DNA of 64,000 nucleotides from CAVZBW01 sp963778465 (GTDB lineage: Bacteria > Actinomycetota > Acidimicrobiia > Acidimicrobiales > RAAP-2). The notes under the pieces are model-generated. The model did no database searches. It was not told where the DNA came from and was given only the letters and a program-made list of their open reading frames with translations. The stretch lies in NCBI GenBank assembly GCA_963778465.1, contig CAVZUK010000003.1, forward strand, positions 2,170,001 to 2,234,000, in the 5' to 3' direction. Shown here piece by piece: positions 9,042 through 17,663 of the stretch; the stretch's first letter is position 1, and the number at the start of each line of letters is the position of its first letter. A program made the position numbers and the translations under genes.

Positions 9042-9857
9042 ATGGGGCTGTTGGATGGACGATCGGCTTTCATCACGGGTGGAGGCACGGGAATCGGGTT
9101 GGCCTGTGCGAGGAAGATCGTCGACGAGGGCGGCCGGGTGGCCATTGCCGGCCGGCGGATCGACGTCCTCGAGAGGGCTGCGAGGGAGCTGGCCGATCGA
9201 GCAACCGCGGTCCAGTGCGATGTCACGAGCGATTCCTCGGTTGCTCAGGCGGTCGAGACTGCCATAGCGAGAAACGGACCCCTGGAACTGGCGGTCAACT
9301 GCGCCTATCAGGCCATGGTCGGCAGCGCCCTGGCCACCCCCTCGGACCTCTTCGCGATGACCGTCGACAGCACCCTCACCGGGACGTACCGATCGATGCA
9401 GGCAGAGGCCCGGTCCATGCGAGCCGCTGGTGGCGGAAGCATCGTGAACGTCAGCTCGGTCGCTGCGGCCCGCAGTGGTCGGTGGGAATCCGCCTACTCG
9501 GCGTCCAAGGCCGGCGTGGACATGCTGACCCGTGTTGCCGCCGACGAGTGGGGCCAGTACGGCATACGGGTCAACTCCGTCCTCCCCGGCTTGATAAAGA
9601 CGGCGACCGCCTCACCTCTGACAGAGGATGGTGGGACGCGTGAGGGGTTTCTCCGACAGACCCCGTTGGCCCGGCTGGGCGAGCCCGGAGACATTGCCAG
9701 GGGTGTCGTCTTTCTCTTGAGCGGCGATGCCGACTTCATCACGGGCCAGTGCTTGTGCATCGACGGCGGGCTCTCCCTGCGAGGCCTTCCCGAACCGGAG
9801 CACGGCCGGCTCCTGCGGAGCCTCCTACCCGATTTCTTCGACGACGGTGAGCCCTGA
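9042..9857 (+). CDS. SDR family NAD(P)-dependent oxidoreductase
   Basis: 271-residue short-chain dehydrogenase. The cofactor loop is TGGGTGIG at residues 12-19. The active site is the serine in SIVNVSSVA and the YSASK tetrad, followed by RVNSVLPGLI. The usual NNAG is NCAYQ here, an uncommon variant. The C-terminal end DFITGQCLCIDGG is typical. ATG at 9042 has GGAGG at 9031-9035. The 265 bases upstream hold no gene I can support. It probably oxidises a hydroxy intermediate in one of the neighbouring catabolic pathways. Confidence 0.87.
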   Translation: MGLLDGRSAFITGGGTGIGLACARKIVDEGGRVAIAGRRIDVLERAARELADRATAVQCDVTSDSSVAQAVETAIARNGPLELAVNCAYQAMVGSALATPSDLFAMTVDSTLTGTYRSMQAEARSMRAAGGGSIVNVSSVAAARSGRWESAYSASKAGVDMLTRVAADEWGQYGIRVNSVLPGLIKTATASPLTEDGGTREGFLRQTPLARLGEPGDIARGVVFLLSGDADFITGQCLCIDGGLSLRGLPEPEHGRLLRSLLPDFFDDGEP

Positions 9858-10070
9858 GCCTGGATGCTCGTCAAGGAGAGGTACCACCGGGACGAGGCCC
9901 CACCGATCGCCGTTCCGCGGATTTGACGGGGTACTCACGCCGAGCCTCGGGGTCTTCGCGCTCCATTAACGCCCTGGCCGCGGAGCCGATTTGAGAGACG
10001 GAGCCGAAACGTGGCCGGGCCGCCGGCACGGGGCTGGCGGCGGACGCCTTGTCCGGCCGATCATGGCGGC

Positions 10071-10916
10071 ATGAGCACCTCGGTGGGAATCGTCACCGGC
10101 GCCGGTCGGGGGATGGGCCGAACCTGCGCCGAGCAGTTGATAGACCTCGTCGACGTCCTCTTCCTGGTCGACCTCGACGCCCAGGGATTGGACGAGGCGG
10201 CTGCGTCGCTCCCCGGCGGGCAAACCCGAATCGAGCCGGTCGCGACGGACGTGACCGACGCCGACGCGCTCGGGGACCTGGCGGATCGGGTCGCTGCCAG
10301 AGGGACGCTGCGGGCTATTGCCCACGCGGCAGGCATCTCGCCCACGATGGCCGACTGGGTCCGGATCCTCTCGGTGGACCTCGTCGGGACCGCGCGCATG
10401 GTGGAGGCGCTCCGCCCCCTCGTCACCGGAGGGACGGCCATGGTCTGCTTTGCCTCGATGGCCTCGCAGCTGCTGGTCGGATCGGGGGGCGACCACGGCA
10501 TCCCCGCCATCGACCGTCCGCTCGACGAGGACTTCCTCGGTGGGTTGCGCGACGCGATCGGTGACGCCCTGGAGGACCCCGGGGTGGCCTACGCCTGGGC
10601 CAAGTTCGGCGTGCAGCGATTGGTGCAGCGCGAGGCGAAGCTCTGGGGCCGGCAGGGGGGGCGCATCTGCTCGGTGTCGCCGGGCATGATCGACACGCCT
10701 CAGGGCCGCCAGGAGTTCGACCAGCAGCCGGCGATGGCCATGTTGCTCGAGGAGACCCCGCTCGGCCGGGTCGGCGGGTCCGTCGAGGTGGCGGCCGTCG
10801 TGGCGTTCCTGCTCTCGGACGCCGCGAGCTTCATGACCGGCTGCGACGTCCTGGTCGACGGTGGGGTCTGCGCCGCCATCGCTACGTCGGCGGCGACGCC
10901 TCCCACGGGGCCCTGA
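10071..10916 (+). CDS. SDR family oxidoreductase, 3-alpha-hydroxysteroid-dehydrogenase-like
   Basis: 281-residue short-chain dehydrogenase. TGAGRGMG binds the cofactor near residue 9; the catalytic part is the serine in CFASMAS and YAWAK near residue 178. Between them lies an insertion after SMASQ carrying an acidic stretch, as in Comamonas 3-alpha-hydroxysteroid dehydrogenase/carbonyl reductase, and the pattern AYAxAKxxVQRLVQR and LLSDAASFMTG also fits that subgroup. The steroid link is from family resemblance only. ATG at 10071 is chosen over the open frame from 10011 because the extra residues do not match the fold. It overlaps the convergent thioesterase by 35 bases. Confidence 0.85.
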   Translation: MSTSVGIVTGAGRGMGRTCAEQLIDLVDVLFLVDLDAQGLDEAAASLPGGQTRIEPVATDVTDADALGDLADRVAARGTLRAIAHAAGISPTMADWVRILSVDLVGTARMVEALRPLVTGGTAMVCFASMASQLLVGSGGDHGIPAIDRPLDEDFLGGLRDAIGDALEDPGVAYAWAKFGVQRLVQREAKLWGRQGGRICSVSPGMIDTPQGRQEFDQQPAMAMLLEETPLGRVGGSVEVAAVVAFLLSDAASFMTGCDVLVDGGVCAAIATSAATPPTGP

Positions 10917-11604
10917 CCCGGTTGCGATCGAGGATGACGAACTCGCCCTCGGCCTCGACCTTGACCACGCCGTGCTGGAGCAGCACGCCCTTGCTGACCA
11001 CCCGGTTGCGGTGGCGGCGGTCGATCCACGCCTCGAAGGAGGCCTCCTGGTCGATCAGGGTCGGCCGCCGGTACCGGATCTCGAGCCGGGTGGTCGGACC
11101 GGCCGCGTCCTCGAGATGGTTGGCCGCGGTGAGGACGATGTCGAAGGCGCCGGCGATCACGGCGCCGTGCACCCAGCCCGGCGCGCCCTCGTGGGCCGGA
11201 CGGAAATTGGCGGTGGCGTAGGCCTTGGGCGGTCGGATCTCGACGGTGAGCGGCGGCGCGAGGGGGTTGTAGGTGCCGATGACCACGTCGTACGGCATCG
11301 CGTCGGCCATCGAGCGCGAGTCGAGCACCCGTTCCCCCTTGGGTGGCCAGATCCGGGGTCGGGGCTCGTCGGGCACCTGGGCCTCCAGGCGACCGTTGAT
11401 CTCTCGCAGCCTGGCCGCGAGATCGACCGCCTCGTCGCCCTCGAGGCTGCAGGTGACGGCGAGGTGGGTCAGCCGCCGGATCTCCTCGGCGAGCTCTGCC
11501 ATCTCCCTCTCTCGTCCGGCGATCGACGGATGTCGGCTGCCGTCAGGGGACGCGGCACCGGGAGACGCGGCATCGGGGGGCACGGCATTCGGGGCCGGGG
11601 TCAC
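10882..11604 (-). CDS. PaaI/THEM4-like hotdog thioesterase
   Basis: 240 residues with a C-terminal hotdog domain. NFRPAHEGAPGWVHGAVIAGAFD is the acyl-CoA thioesterase active-site helix region, and TTRLEIRYRRPTLI the following strand. It probably releases free acid from a CoA ester. The first 34 residues are a low-complexity Ala/Pro/Ser tail (PDAASPGAASPDG), so ATG at 11502 (MAELAEEIRRL) may be the true start. It is divergent from the crotonase at 11652 with only 47 bases between them. Confidence 0.8.
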   Translation of the reverse strand: MTPAPNAVPPDAASPGAASPDGSRHPSIAGREREMAELAEEIRRLTHLAVTCSLEGDEAVDLAARLREINGRLEAQVPDEPRPRIWPPKGERVLDSRSMADAMPYDVVIGTYNPLAPPLTVEIRPPKAYATANFRPAHEGAPGWVHGAVIAGAFDIVLTAANHLEDAAGPTTRLEIRYRRPTLIDQEASFEAWIDRRHRNRVVSKGVLLQHGVVKVEAEGEFVILDRNRVRAPWEASPPT

Positions 11605-11651
11605 GGGCCGGCATACTACGGGCGTCCCGGCTCGGGGGGCGAGGTGAATCC

Positions 11652-12440
11652 ATGACCAGCCAACCGACCTCGGCCGGCACCGGGGCGCTGGTCGAGCACC
11701 GGGTGGTAGAGGGGATCGGCTCCGTCCGGCTGAACGACCCGGCGCACCGCAACGCCCTGACCAAGCGCTTGAGCGACGACCTGGCCGACGCCGTGGAGGC
11801 CTCTCTCGTCGCCGGCGCCGAGGTCCTCGTCCTCACCGCGTCGCCGCCCGTCTTCTGCGCCGGAGGGTCGCTCGACGACCTCTCCCGCCGGGATCAGCCC
11901 CTGGGCGACGCCTATGCGGGATTCCTCGCCCTCACCCGCTGCCCGGTGCCGACCCTCGCCGTCGTCGGTGGTCCCGCGATCGGTGCCGGGGTCAACCTCC
12001 CCCTGGCGTGCGACGTGGTGCTGACGAGCCCCGAGGCTGTCTTCGACCCCCGTTTCCTCGACGTCGGGATCCATCCCGGAGGGGGCCACCTCTGGAGGCT
12101 CGAGCGACGGATCGGCACCCAGGGAGCTGCGGCGCTCGTCCTCTTCGGGGACTCCCTCGACGGCGAGCAAGCCGTGCGGGCGGGACTCGCCTGGCGGTGC
12201 GTCGACGCGGAGCGGCTGGAGGCCGACGCCATGGCGATGGCCCGCCGGGTGGTCCGGCGCTCGGCTCCACTGGTCCGGCGGACCAAGGCCACCCTCGTGG
12301 CCGGAGCGGGCATCGCCGATCCCTACGAGGCGTTCGCACTCGAGCTCGCAGCACAGGAATGGTCGGTCGAGCAGCCGGAGTTCGAGGCGTCGCTACGGCG
12401 GATCCGCCAGCGGTTGGCCGAGCGCCGGCACCGCCCGTAA
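11652..12440 (+). CDS. Enoyl-CoA hydratase/isomerase (crotonase family)
   Basis: 262-residue crotonase. The N-terminal strand IGSVRLNDPAHRNALTK is typical, the CoA-binding oxyanion segment is PPVFCAGGSLDDLS, and the second oxyanion loop is GGPAIGAGVNLPLACDVVL. FDPRFLDVGIHPGGG replaces the helix that usually carries a catalytic glutamate, so an isomerase, hydrolase or related activity is as likely as hydration. The C-terminal helices are complete. It is divergent from the thioesterase gene and ends in a hairpin facing the P450 gene. Confidence 0.87.
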   Translation: MTSQPTSAGTGALVEHRVVEGIGSVRLNDPAHRNALTKRLSDDLADAVEASLVAGAEVLVLTASPPVFCAGGSLDDLSRRDQPLGDAYAGFLALTRCPVPTLAVVGGPAIGAGVNLPLACDVVLTSPEAVFDPRFLDVGIHPGGGHLWRLERRIGTQGAAALVLFGDSLDGEQAVRAGLAWRCVDAERLEADAMAMARRVVRRSAPLVRRTKATLVAGAGIADPYEAFALELAAQEWSVEQPEFEASLRRIRQRLAERRHRP

Positions 12441-12454
12441 CGGACGCTTCCGTT
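12439..12454 (+). terminator. Short hairpin after crotonase gene
   Basis: AACGGA-CGCT-TCCGTT starts inside the TAA stop codon and lies between convergent genes. A 6-bp stem with a 4-base loop is weak and no long T-run follows, so a transcription terminator is only probable. Confidence 0.35.
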
Positions 12455-12486
12455 CAGACGACCGTCAGACGACCGTCTGCCGACTC

Positions 12487-13617
12487 TCAGACGGTAGAGC
12501 AGACTCGGATCGGCAGCTCCTGGTAGCCGCGCACCGTGCTCGTGTACAGCATGACGGCGCGCTCGCGGTCCACGTCCCACTCGGGATAGCGCCGAAGGGT
12601 CTCCTCGATGGCGATCCGCCCCTCGAGGCGGGCGAGGGCCGCTCCCAGGCAGAAGTGGATGCCGTACCCGAAGGTGAGGTGATGGTCGATCTTGCGGTGG
12701 ATGTCGAAGCGGTCGGGATCGGCGAAGCGGCGCTCGTCGCGGCCCGCCGACGCCGTCAGCAGGAGCATCTTGGAGTCCTTGGGCACCCGCTGCCCGTAGA
12801 GCTCGACGTCTCCCGTCACCCACCGGCCCTGCACGGGCGAGGGCGCCTCGAACCGCAGGAGCTCCTCGACCGCGGCGGGGATCAGCGAGTGGTCGGCCGC
12901 CAGCTCGGCCCGCTGGTCGGGGTATGCGGCGAGCGTGGACCCCGCGAAGCCGATCAGGCGGGCGACGGTCTCCGTGCCGGCGCTCACGAGGAGGATGCCG
13001 AAGCCGCACGCCTCGTCCTCGGTGAGGCTCCGGGTCGTCCCGTCGTCCTCGACGATCTCGCTCTGCACGAGGTCGGTCAACATGTCGTCGCGTGGCCGTG
13101 CCCGCCGCTCCGCCAGTTCCGCGCTCAGCAGCTCGACCAGGCGCAGCTGGGCCCCGACGGAGACGTCGTTGATCATGCCCTTGCCCGGCTCGATGTGGAA
13201 CGTCTGGTCGATCGTGTGGCGCACCTCCTCCCGATCCTCGGGCGGCACGCCGAGGATCGTGGCGATCACGTTGGCGGGGACCAGGGCACCGAACTGCGCG
13301 ACGTAGTCCCAGTCGGCGCCGTCGCGCTGGGCGTCGAGCAGGGTCGCGCAGAGATCGCGGATGGAGGGCTCGAGCTCGGCGATCCGCCGGGGGGTGAAGG
13401 CGCGGGAGACCAGCCGGCGCAGCCTCGTGTGGTCCGGGGGGTCGAGGAAGATCATCATCGGCTGTTGCCAGAGCTCCTCCGACATGAGCTCGAGGACGGT
13501 GCCGTGCGCCGAGCTGAAGGTGTGAGGGTCCCGGGAGACCGCGTCGACGTCGTCGAACCGGCTCAGGGCCCAGAAGTCGTAGCGGTCGTTGCGGTACAGC
13601 GGGGCTTCGTCCCGCAT
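12487..13617 (-). CDS. Cytochrome P450
   Basis: Class I bacterial P450 monooxygenase with all signature parts: I-helix LLVSAGTETVARLI (AGxxT), K-helix EELLRFEAPSP (ExxR), and haem loop FGYGIHFCLGAALARLEG with the cysteine ligand. It is most like actinobacterial steroid/terpene P450s. ATG 13617 is the first ordinary start codon in frame near the 5' end, but conserved P450 sequence (ELNWDPLDESLKDDPHPLWRR) extends upstream to about 13690 with no ATG, GTG or TTG until TTG 13782, which would overlap the divergent gene. The real start is unresolved. A TGTATACA palindrome lies right at the 5' end. Electron-transfer partners are not encoded nearby. Confidence 0.9.
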   Translation of the reverse strand: MRDEAPLYRNDRYDFWALSRFDDVDAVSRDPHTFSSAHGTVLELMSEELWQQPMMIFLDPPDHTRLRRLVSRAFTPRRIAELEPSIRDLCATLLDAQRDGADWDYVAQFGALVPANVIATILGVPPEDREEVRHTIDQTFHIEPGKGMINDVSVGAQLRLVELLSAELAERRARPRDDMLTDLVQSEIVEDDGTTRSLTEDEACGFGILLVSAGTETVARLIGFAGSTLAAYPDQRAELAADHSLIPAAVEELLRFEAPSPVQGRWVTGDVELYGQRVPKDSKMLLLTASAGRDERRFADPDRFDIHRKIDHHLTFGYGIHFCLGAALARLEGRIAIEETLRRYPEWDVDRERAVMLYTSTVRGYQELPIRVCSTV

Positions 13618-13690
13618 CCGGCGCCAGAGAGGATGGGGGTCGTCCTTGAGCGACTCGTCCAGAGGGTCCCAGTTGAGCTCGATGGCAAAA

Positions 13691-13703
13691 GTGTATACAA
13701 AAC
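13691..13703. promoter_or_regulatory. TGTATACA palindrome, putative GntR-type operator
   Basis: GTGTATACAAAAC lies between the divergent P450 and binding-protein genes; TGTATACA is a perfect 8-bp palindrome. Near-identical sequences (GTATGCAA) occur at 19746-19756 and 32843-32854 in front of other catabolic genes. The FCD-type GntR regulator at 15201-15899 is a candidate binder; this is inference. Confidence 0.45.
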
Positions 13704-13776
13704 GTGTCGCGTCACGAGGGCCGGGACCGCCCGGCCGACGAGGTCGTCCACGGACGCGAACGAAGGGGGTCTGCAG

Positions 13777-15171
13777 ATGCAAGACGCGACGGTCGGCGGG
13801 GAGAACGGTCCGGGCGGCACGCCGTCCGGAGGGCCGCGGTACGCGGAGCGCATGTTCCCGCCGCCGGTCGATCCCGGCATCGCCCTCGAGGACCGCGCCG
13901 CCTCCACCGTGCGCTCGGGGGTCGACACGGTCCAGACGGGGGGTTGGCAGGCGGAGCGCTGGTACCAGGGCGGCGGCCGGGTCGGCGAGAAGGCGGTCGA
14001 GTCGATCGTCGTCTACCCCCCGACCCGGGGCCTGGTCACCCAGGGGGACCCGTTCGAGCCGGTCAAGATCGGGATCCTCGTCGACATGGACCTGGGCCAG
14101 CTCCTGGCCGACTGGGTCGACTCGACGATCCTCGCAGTGGAGGACTCCCTCAACGAGGGCGTCTACGACCGGCCGGTCGAGATCGTGACCGTCGACGCGC
14201 GTGGCCTGCCCCGGGAGAGCTACCTCAACGTGCGCCGGGGATACCAGCGCCTGGTGGACCGCGGATGCGTCGTGGTCCTCGGGCCGATGATCTCCGACAA
14301 TTCCGTCAACCTCCGAGACACGATCAACGAGACCAAGGTGCCGTGCCTCGGATGGACCGGGGCCGTGCGCTTCTACGGCGAGTACTGCTTCACCGTCGCC
14401 AACGGCGACATCCCGACCGAGTCGGTCATGGGCGCCAGCTGGTGCGCGCAGAACGGCCACCGCAAGGTGGGCTTCTTCTGGGAGCGGGGCTCGTCGGGCG
14501 GGGACTACGCCGAGTACTTCCGCACCGCCGCCCGCAACGCGGGGTTGGACGTGGTCAAGGAGGTCTCGCTCGGGCCGAACCCGAGAGGCCTCACCGATCA
14601 CCTCCGCAGCATGCGCGACCAGGGGGCCGAGGCGATCGTCTACATGGGCTACGGGTACGCGACCTTCCACTTCGCCCGGGCCTTCGCCGAGCTCCGCTGG
14701 GACCCGCCCCGGTTCATGGGCACCGCCTTCATGTTCTATTCGAACAGCAACCAGTGGGCCGAGGGCCTCGAGGGCTGGCACGGCGTCGACCAGCTGGGTG
14801 AGGACGGCGCCAACCCCAACTACAACGCGATGCTCGAGCGCTTCGGGGCGAGGTTCGGGCGGGTCTCCCGCAACGTCGTCGTGGCGCTCGGCTACGACAC
14901 GGCCCGCGCCGCCCTGCTCGGGATCGCCAACGCCAGCATCCCCGTGCCCGACGAGGTCAAGGCCGGACTCGAGCGGATCAAGTGGATGCCCTGCACCAAC
15001 GGGGGGCCGGGCTGCTACCTGACCTTCGCCCCCTACGACCACCGGGGCTACAAGGGCGACTTCCTCACCATCCGCAAGTTGAGCGGGGGTGACCTCGAGT
15101 TCAAGGGCTACTTCCGCCCCGAGTGGCCGGCCAACGAGGACTCGCCGCTGCGGCCGGCGGCGCCGTCGTGA
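13777..15171 (+). CDS. Periplasmic-binding-protein-like (Peripla_BP_6) protein without signal peptide
   Basis: 464 residues. From about residue 97 (FEPVKIGILVDMDLGQLLADW) it follows the LivK/amide-binding fold: GYQRLVDRGCVVVLGPMISDN, ARNAGLDVVKEVSL, MRDQGAEAIVYMGYG, and a C-terminal YDHRGYKGDFLTIRKLSGG. The first 95 residues are hydrophilic and proline/glycine-rich with no signal peptide, lipobox or membrane segment, so it should stay in the cytoplasm unless exported unusually. AAGGGGG precedes the ATG. It is divergent from the P450 and convergent with a GntR gene. It may sense or carry a ligand rather than feed an ABC transporter; no permease is adjacent. Confidence 0.8.
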   Translation: MQDATVGGENGPGGTPSGGPRYAERMFPPPVDPGIALEDRAASTVRSGVDTVQTGGWQAERWYQGGGRVGEKAVESIVVYPPTRGLVTQGDPFEPVKIGILVDMDLGQLLADWVDSTILAVEDSLNEGVYDRPVEIVTVDARGLPRESYLNVRRGYQRLVDRGCVVVLGPMISDNSVNLRDTINETKVPCLGWTGAVRFYGEYCFTVANGDIPTESVMGASWCAQNGHRKVGFFWERGSSGGDYAEYFRTAARNAGLDVVKEVSLGPNPRGLTDHLRSMRDQGAEAIVYMGYGYATFHFARAFAELRWDPPRFMGTAFMFYSNSNQWAEGLEGWHGVDQLGEDGANPNYNAMLERFGARFGRVSRNVVVALGYDTARAALLGIANASIPVPDEVKAGLERIKWMPCTNGGPGCYLTFAPYDHRGYKGDFLTIRKLSGGDLEFKGYFRPEWPANEDSPLRPAAPS

Positions 15172-15200
15172 GGCCGGGCTGTCCGTGGCGATGCGAGGGG

Positions 15201-15899
15201 TCAGACCCCGGCATCCCCCGAGGGCACGAGGGCGGACTGATCGAGCAGCCCGCGGTCCCGCAGCACGCCCACCACCAGCTCGCCCTGGCGGTTCATGAGC
15301 CGCGTGTACCGCTCGCCCGCTTGATCGGCCTCGCCGCGGCCGATCGCGGCCACGATGGAGGCGGCGCCCCGCCGCTGCGTGGCGATGGCCCCGGGCACCA
15401 GCTCGAAGAAGTCCCCGGGGATCATGCCCGCCATGCTCCGCAGCATCACCTTGGTGCGCGGGGACTGTGCCGCGTCGACCACGCGGGAGTGGAAATCGAT
15501 GGTCAGCTGCGAGAAGGCGCGCGGCTCGTCCTCGCCGTTCATGGCCCGGAGCAGCGGGCGGAGCTGGGCGGCCAAGGGTGCTCCCTGGCGCTGCGTGGCC
15601 TTGCGCGCCGCGAACCCGTAGATGATGCCGAACAGCTCGTAGTGGTCGCGCACCGCCGGCTCGTCCAGGGAATTGATGAACGCACCCCGGTGCAGCTCGT
15701 TCGTCACCCACCCCTCCCCTTCGAGGGCGATCAACGCCTCGCGGACGGGGATGCGGCTGATGCCCAGGCTGCGCGCCACCTTGTCCTGGGGCACCCGCAT
15801 GCCGGGACGCAGCTCCCCCTCGAAGATGAGCTTGCGGATGTGCAGGGCCACCTGCTCGCCGCTGCTCTGGCGTCGCAGACGCTCCGGGGGAGTGGCCAT
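15201..15899 (-). CDS. GntR family transcriptional regulator (FCD domain)
   Basis: 232-residue repressor. The N-terminal winged helix is EQVALHIRKLIFEGELRPGMRV with DKVARSLGISRIPVREALIALEGEGWV (residues 14-68), the GntR signature. The C-terminal all-helical FCD ligand domain follows (AVRDHYELFGIIYGFAA, FHSRVVDAAQSPRTKVML), whose members usually bind organic acids through a metal. The ATG is 27 bases from the divergent CoA ligase ATG, so the shared region must hold the operator. Probable role: ligand-relieved repressor of the ligase and possibly of other genes that carry GTATRCAA or ATATCTTATGC sites. Confidence 0.9.
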   Translation of the reverse strand: MATPPERLRRQSSGEQVALHIRKLIFEGELRPGMRVPQDKVARSLGISRIPVREALIALEGEGWVTNELHRGAFINSLDEPAVRDHYELFGIIYGFAARKATQRQGAPLAAQLRPLLRAMNGEDEPRAFSQLTIDFHSRVVDAAQSPRTKVMLRSMAGMIPGDFFELVPGAIATQRRGAASIVAAIGRGEADQAGERYTRLMNRQGELVVGVLRDRGLLDQSALVPSGDAGV

Positions 15900-15919
15900 G
15901 GCCTGACAGACTAGATCGG

Positions 15920-15930
15920 ATATCTTATGC
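15920..15930. promoter_or_regulatory. ATATCTTATGC site overlapping the ligase start codon
   Basis: In the 27-base gap between the gntR gene and the CoA ligase gene; the ligase ATG at 15927 lies inside it and no Shine-Dalgarno is visible, so the mRNA may be leaderless. The same 11 bases occur at 4317-4329 as part of a palindrome. Likely GntR autoregulatory site by position. Confidence 0.4.
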
Positions 15931-17564
15931 AGAACGCCCGTTCCTCCTGGATCGACGATCCGGACCTTCACACCCTCCCGTCGCTCCTCGACCACCGACT
16001 GGCCGACGATCCCGACGGCGAGTATCTCGACGTCTGCGGCACGAAGCTGACCGCCTCCGGCGTCGCCACCACCGCGGGCAGCCTGGCGGGGGCGCTCCGC
16101 TCCTTGGGCGTCGGGCCGGGCGACCGGGTCGCCACCCTCCTCGAGAACTCGCCCGAGGCGCTGCTCGCCTGGTGGGCGACGGTACTGGCCGGCGGCGTCT
16201 CGGTCCCGATCAACACCGCCTACAAGGGGGAGTACCTCCGCCACCAGCTCGCCGACTCCGGATCCCGGGTCCTCGTCGTCGAGGCGTCGCTGGCCGGGCG
16301 TGCCGAGGCCGTGGTGGGCCAGCTCCCGGGCCTGGAGCACGTCGTCGTGGTGGGGGATCACGTTGCGATGCCCGGACGCCCGACCCACCGCTGGGAGGAC
16401 CTGCTCGGCTCGGACCCCACGGACGCCGGCTGGCGGCGCCGCCCCTCGGACCTCGCCACGTTCATCTACACGGGCGGCACGACGGGACCCTCCAAGGGGT
16501 GCATGCTCAGCCACCACTACCATTCTGCCCTCACCCGCCAGATCGGCATCTGCTGGAAGCGGCGACCCGACGACGTGGTCTGGACGCCGCTCCCGCTCTT
16601 CCACTTCAACGCGCTCACCACCGCGGTCGTGGGGGCGCTGCTCTTCGGGGGACGGTCGGCGATCGAGCGGCGATTTTCCGTCTCGCGCTTCTGGCCCGAG
16701 ATCAACCGGACCGGCGCGACGATCACCTCCACGCTCGGGACCATGGCCTACCTCCTGGCGCACGACGTCGACCGGCCCGAGATGCCGCGGTCGGGCCTCC
16801 CCGACGCCAATGCCACCCTGCGCCTGATCGGCGCAGCCCCCCTGCCCGTCGAGGTCGATCGGGTCATCCAGGAGCGCTTCGCCGTCGCCACCTTCTCCGG
16901 TGCCTACGGGGTGACCGAGGCCAGCCTCGTGTCCTGGCAGCCGCCCGGCGTCAAGAACCGGCCCAACGCCGCGGGCGTCGTCAACGACGAGTACTTCGAC
17001 GTCAGGATCTTCGACGACGAGGACCGCGAGCTGCCGAGGGGGATCGACGGTGAGATCGTGTTGCGCCCGAAGCGCGCCCACGTGATGTTCGAGGGCTATT
17101 GGGGCCGGCCCGAGGCCACCGTCGAGACCAGCCGCAACTGGTGGTACCACACGGGCGACGTGGGGCGGATCGACGCGGACGACTTCTTGTACTTCGTGGA
17201 CCGCAAGGCGGACTACCTGCGGCGGCGTGGCGAGAACATCTCGAGCTTCGAGGTCGAGCGCATCTTGATGGGCCACGGGCAGCTCGCCGACGTCGCCGTC
17301 CACGCGGTGCCGAGCGAGCTCACCGAGGACGACCTCAAGGTGACGGCTACGCTGGTCGAGGGGGCGAACCTCTCGCCCGAGGAGCTCTTCCGCTGGTGCA
17401 TCGACCAGCTGCCGTACTTCGCGTTGCCGCGCTACGTCGAGTTCCGCTCGGAGCTCCCGCGTAGCCCGGTCGGGCGGGTGCTCAAGCGCGAGCTGCGCGA
17501 CGAGCCCCTCGGCGCCGGTGTCTGGGACGCCGAGGCGGCCGGCATCGAGTACGAGCGCCGCTGA
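15927..17564 (+). CDS. Acyl-CoA synthetase (AMP-dependent ligase), CaiC-like
   Basis: 545-residue adenylate-forming CoA ligase. The P-loop FIYTGGTTGPSKGCMLSHH (near residue 175) has Gly for the first Ser of the usual TSGTTG. The hinge region is WYHTGDVGRIDADDFLYFVDR with DYLRRRGENISSFEVE, and the catalytic lysine is in GRVLKREL near the C-terminus. The RRRGENIS form of the hinge resembles crotonobetaine/carnitine-type and ATP-dependent acyl-CoA ligases. It is divergent from the GntR regulator, which probably controls it. A strong hairpin follows the stop codon. Confidence 0.9.
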   Translation: MQNARSSWIDDPDLHTLPSLLDHRLADDPDGEYLDVCGTKLTASGVATTAGSLAGALRSLGVGPGDRVATLLENSPEALLAWWATVLAGGVSVPINTAYKGEYLRHQLADSGSRVLVVEASLAGRAEAVVGQLPGLEHVVVVGDHVAMPGRPTHRWEDLLGSDPTDAGWRRRPSDLATFIYTGGTTGPSKGCMLSHHYHSALTRQIGICWKRRPDDVVWTPLPLFHFNALTTAVVGALLFGGRSAIERRFSVSRFWPEINRTGATITSTLGTMAYLLAHDVDRPEMPRSGLPDANATLRLIGAAPLPVEVDRVIQERFAVATFSGAYGVTEASLVSWQPPGVKNRPNAAGVVNDEYFDVRIFDDEDRELPRGIDGEIVLRPKRAHVMFEGYWGRPEATVETSRNWWYHTGDVGRIDADDFLYFVDRKADYLRRRGENISSFEVERILMGHGQLADVAVHAVPSELTEDDLKVTATLVEGANLSPEELFRWCIDQLPYFALPRYVEFRSELPRSPVGRVLKRELRDEPLGAGVWDAEAAGIEYERR

Positions 17565-17586
17565 GGCTCTCCCCGGGAAGAGCCTC
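17563..17586 (+). terminator. Hairpin at the end of the CoA ligase gene
   Basis: GAGGCTCT-N8-AGAGCCTC is a perfect 8-bp stem that begins in the stop codon of the ligase. The CTCTCCCC element is repeated twice more just downstream. There is no T-run, as is common in high-GC actinobacteria. Confidence 0.5.
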
Positions 17587-17619
17587 TCCCCAGGAGGAGG
17601 CTCTCCCCAGGGTTCGGCG

Positions 17620-17663
17620 AGCCGTCCCGCCGGACGGCCGGAGTGCCGCCCCGGCGGACGGCT
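17620..17663. terminator. GC-rich inverted repeat between convergent genes
   Basis: AGCCGTC with CCGCCGG on the left pairs with CCGGCGGACGGCT on the right (one unpaired base), with a 17-base loop. It ends in the stop codon of the minus-strand amidohydrolase, so it could terminate either transcript. Confidence 0.45.

Noticed and set aside
12487..15711. Very long minus-strand open frame covering the P450 and the binding-protein gene
   Set aside because: Only the 12487-~13690 part encodes a recognisable protein; the rest is the complement of a well-supported plus-strand gene in GC-rich DNA.
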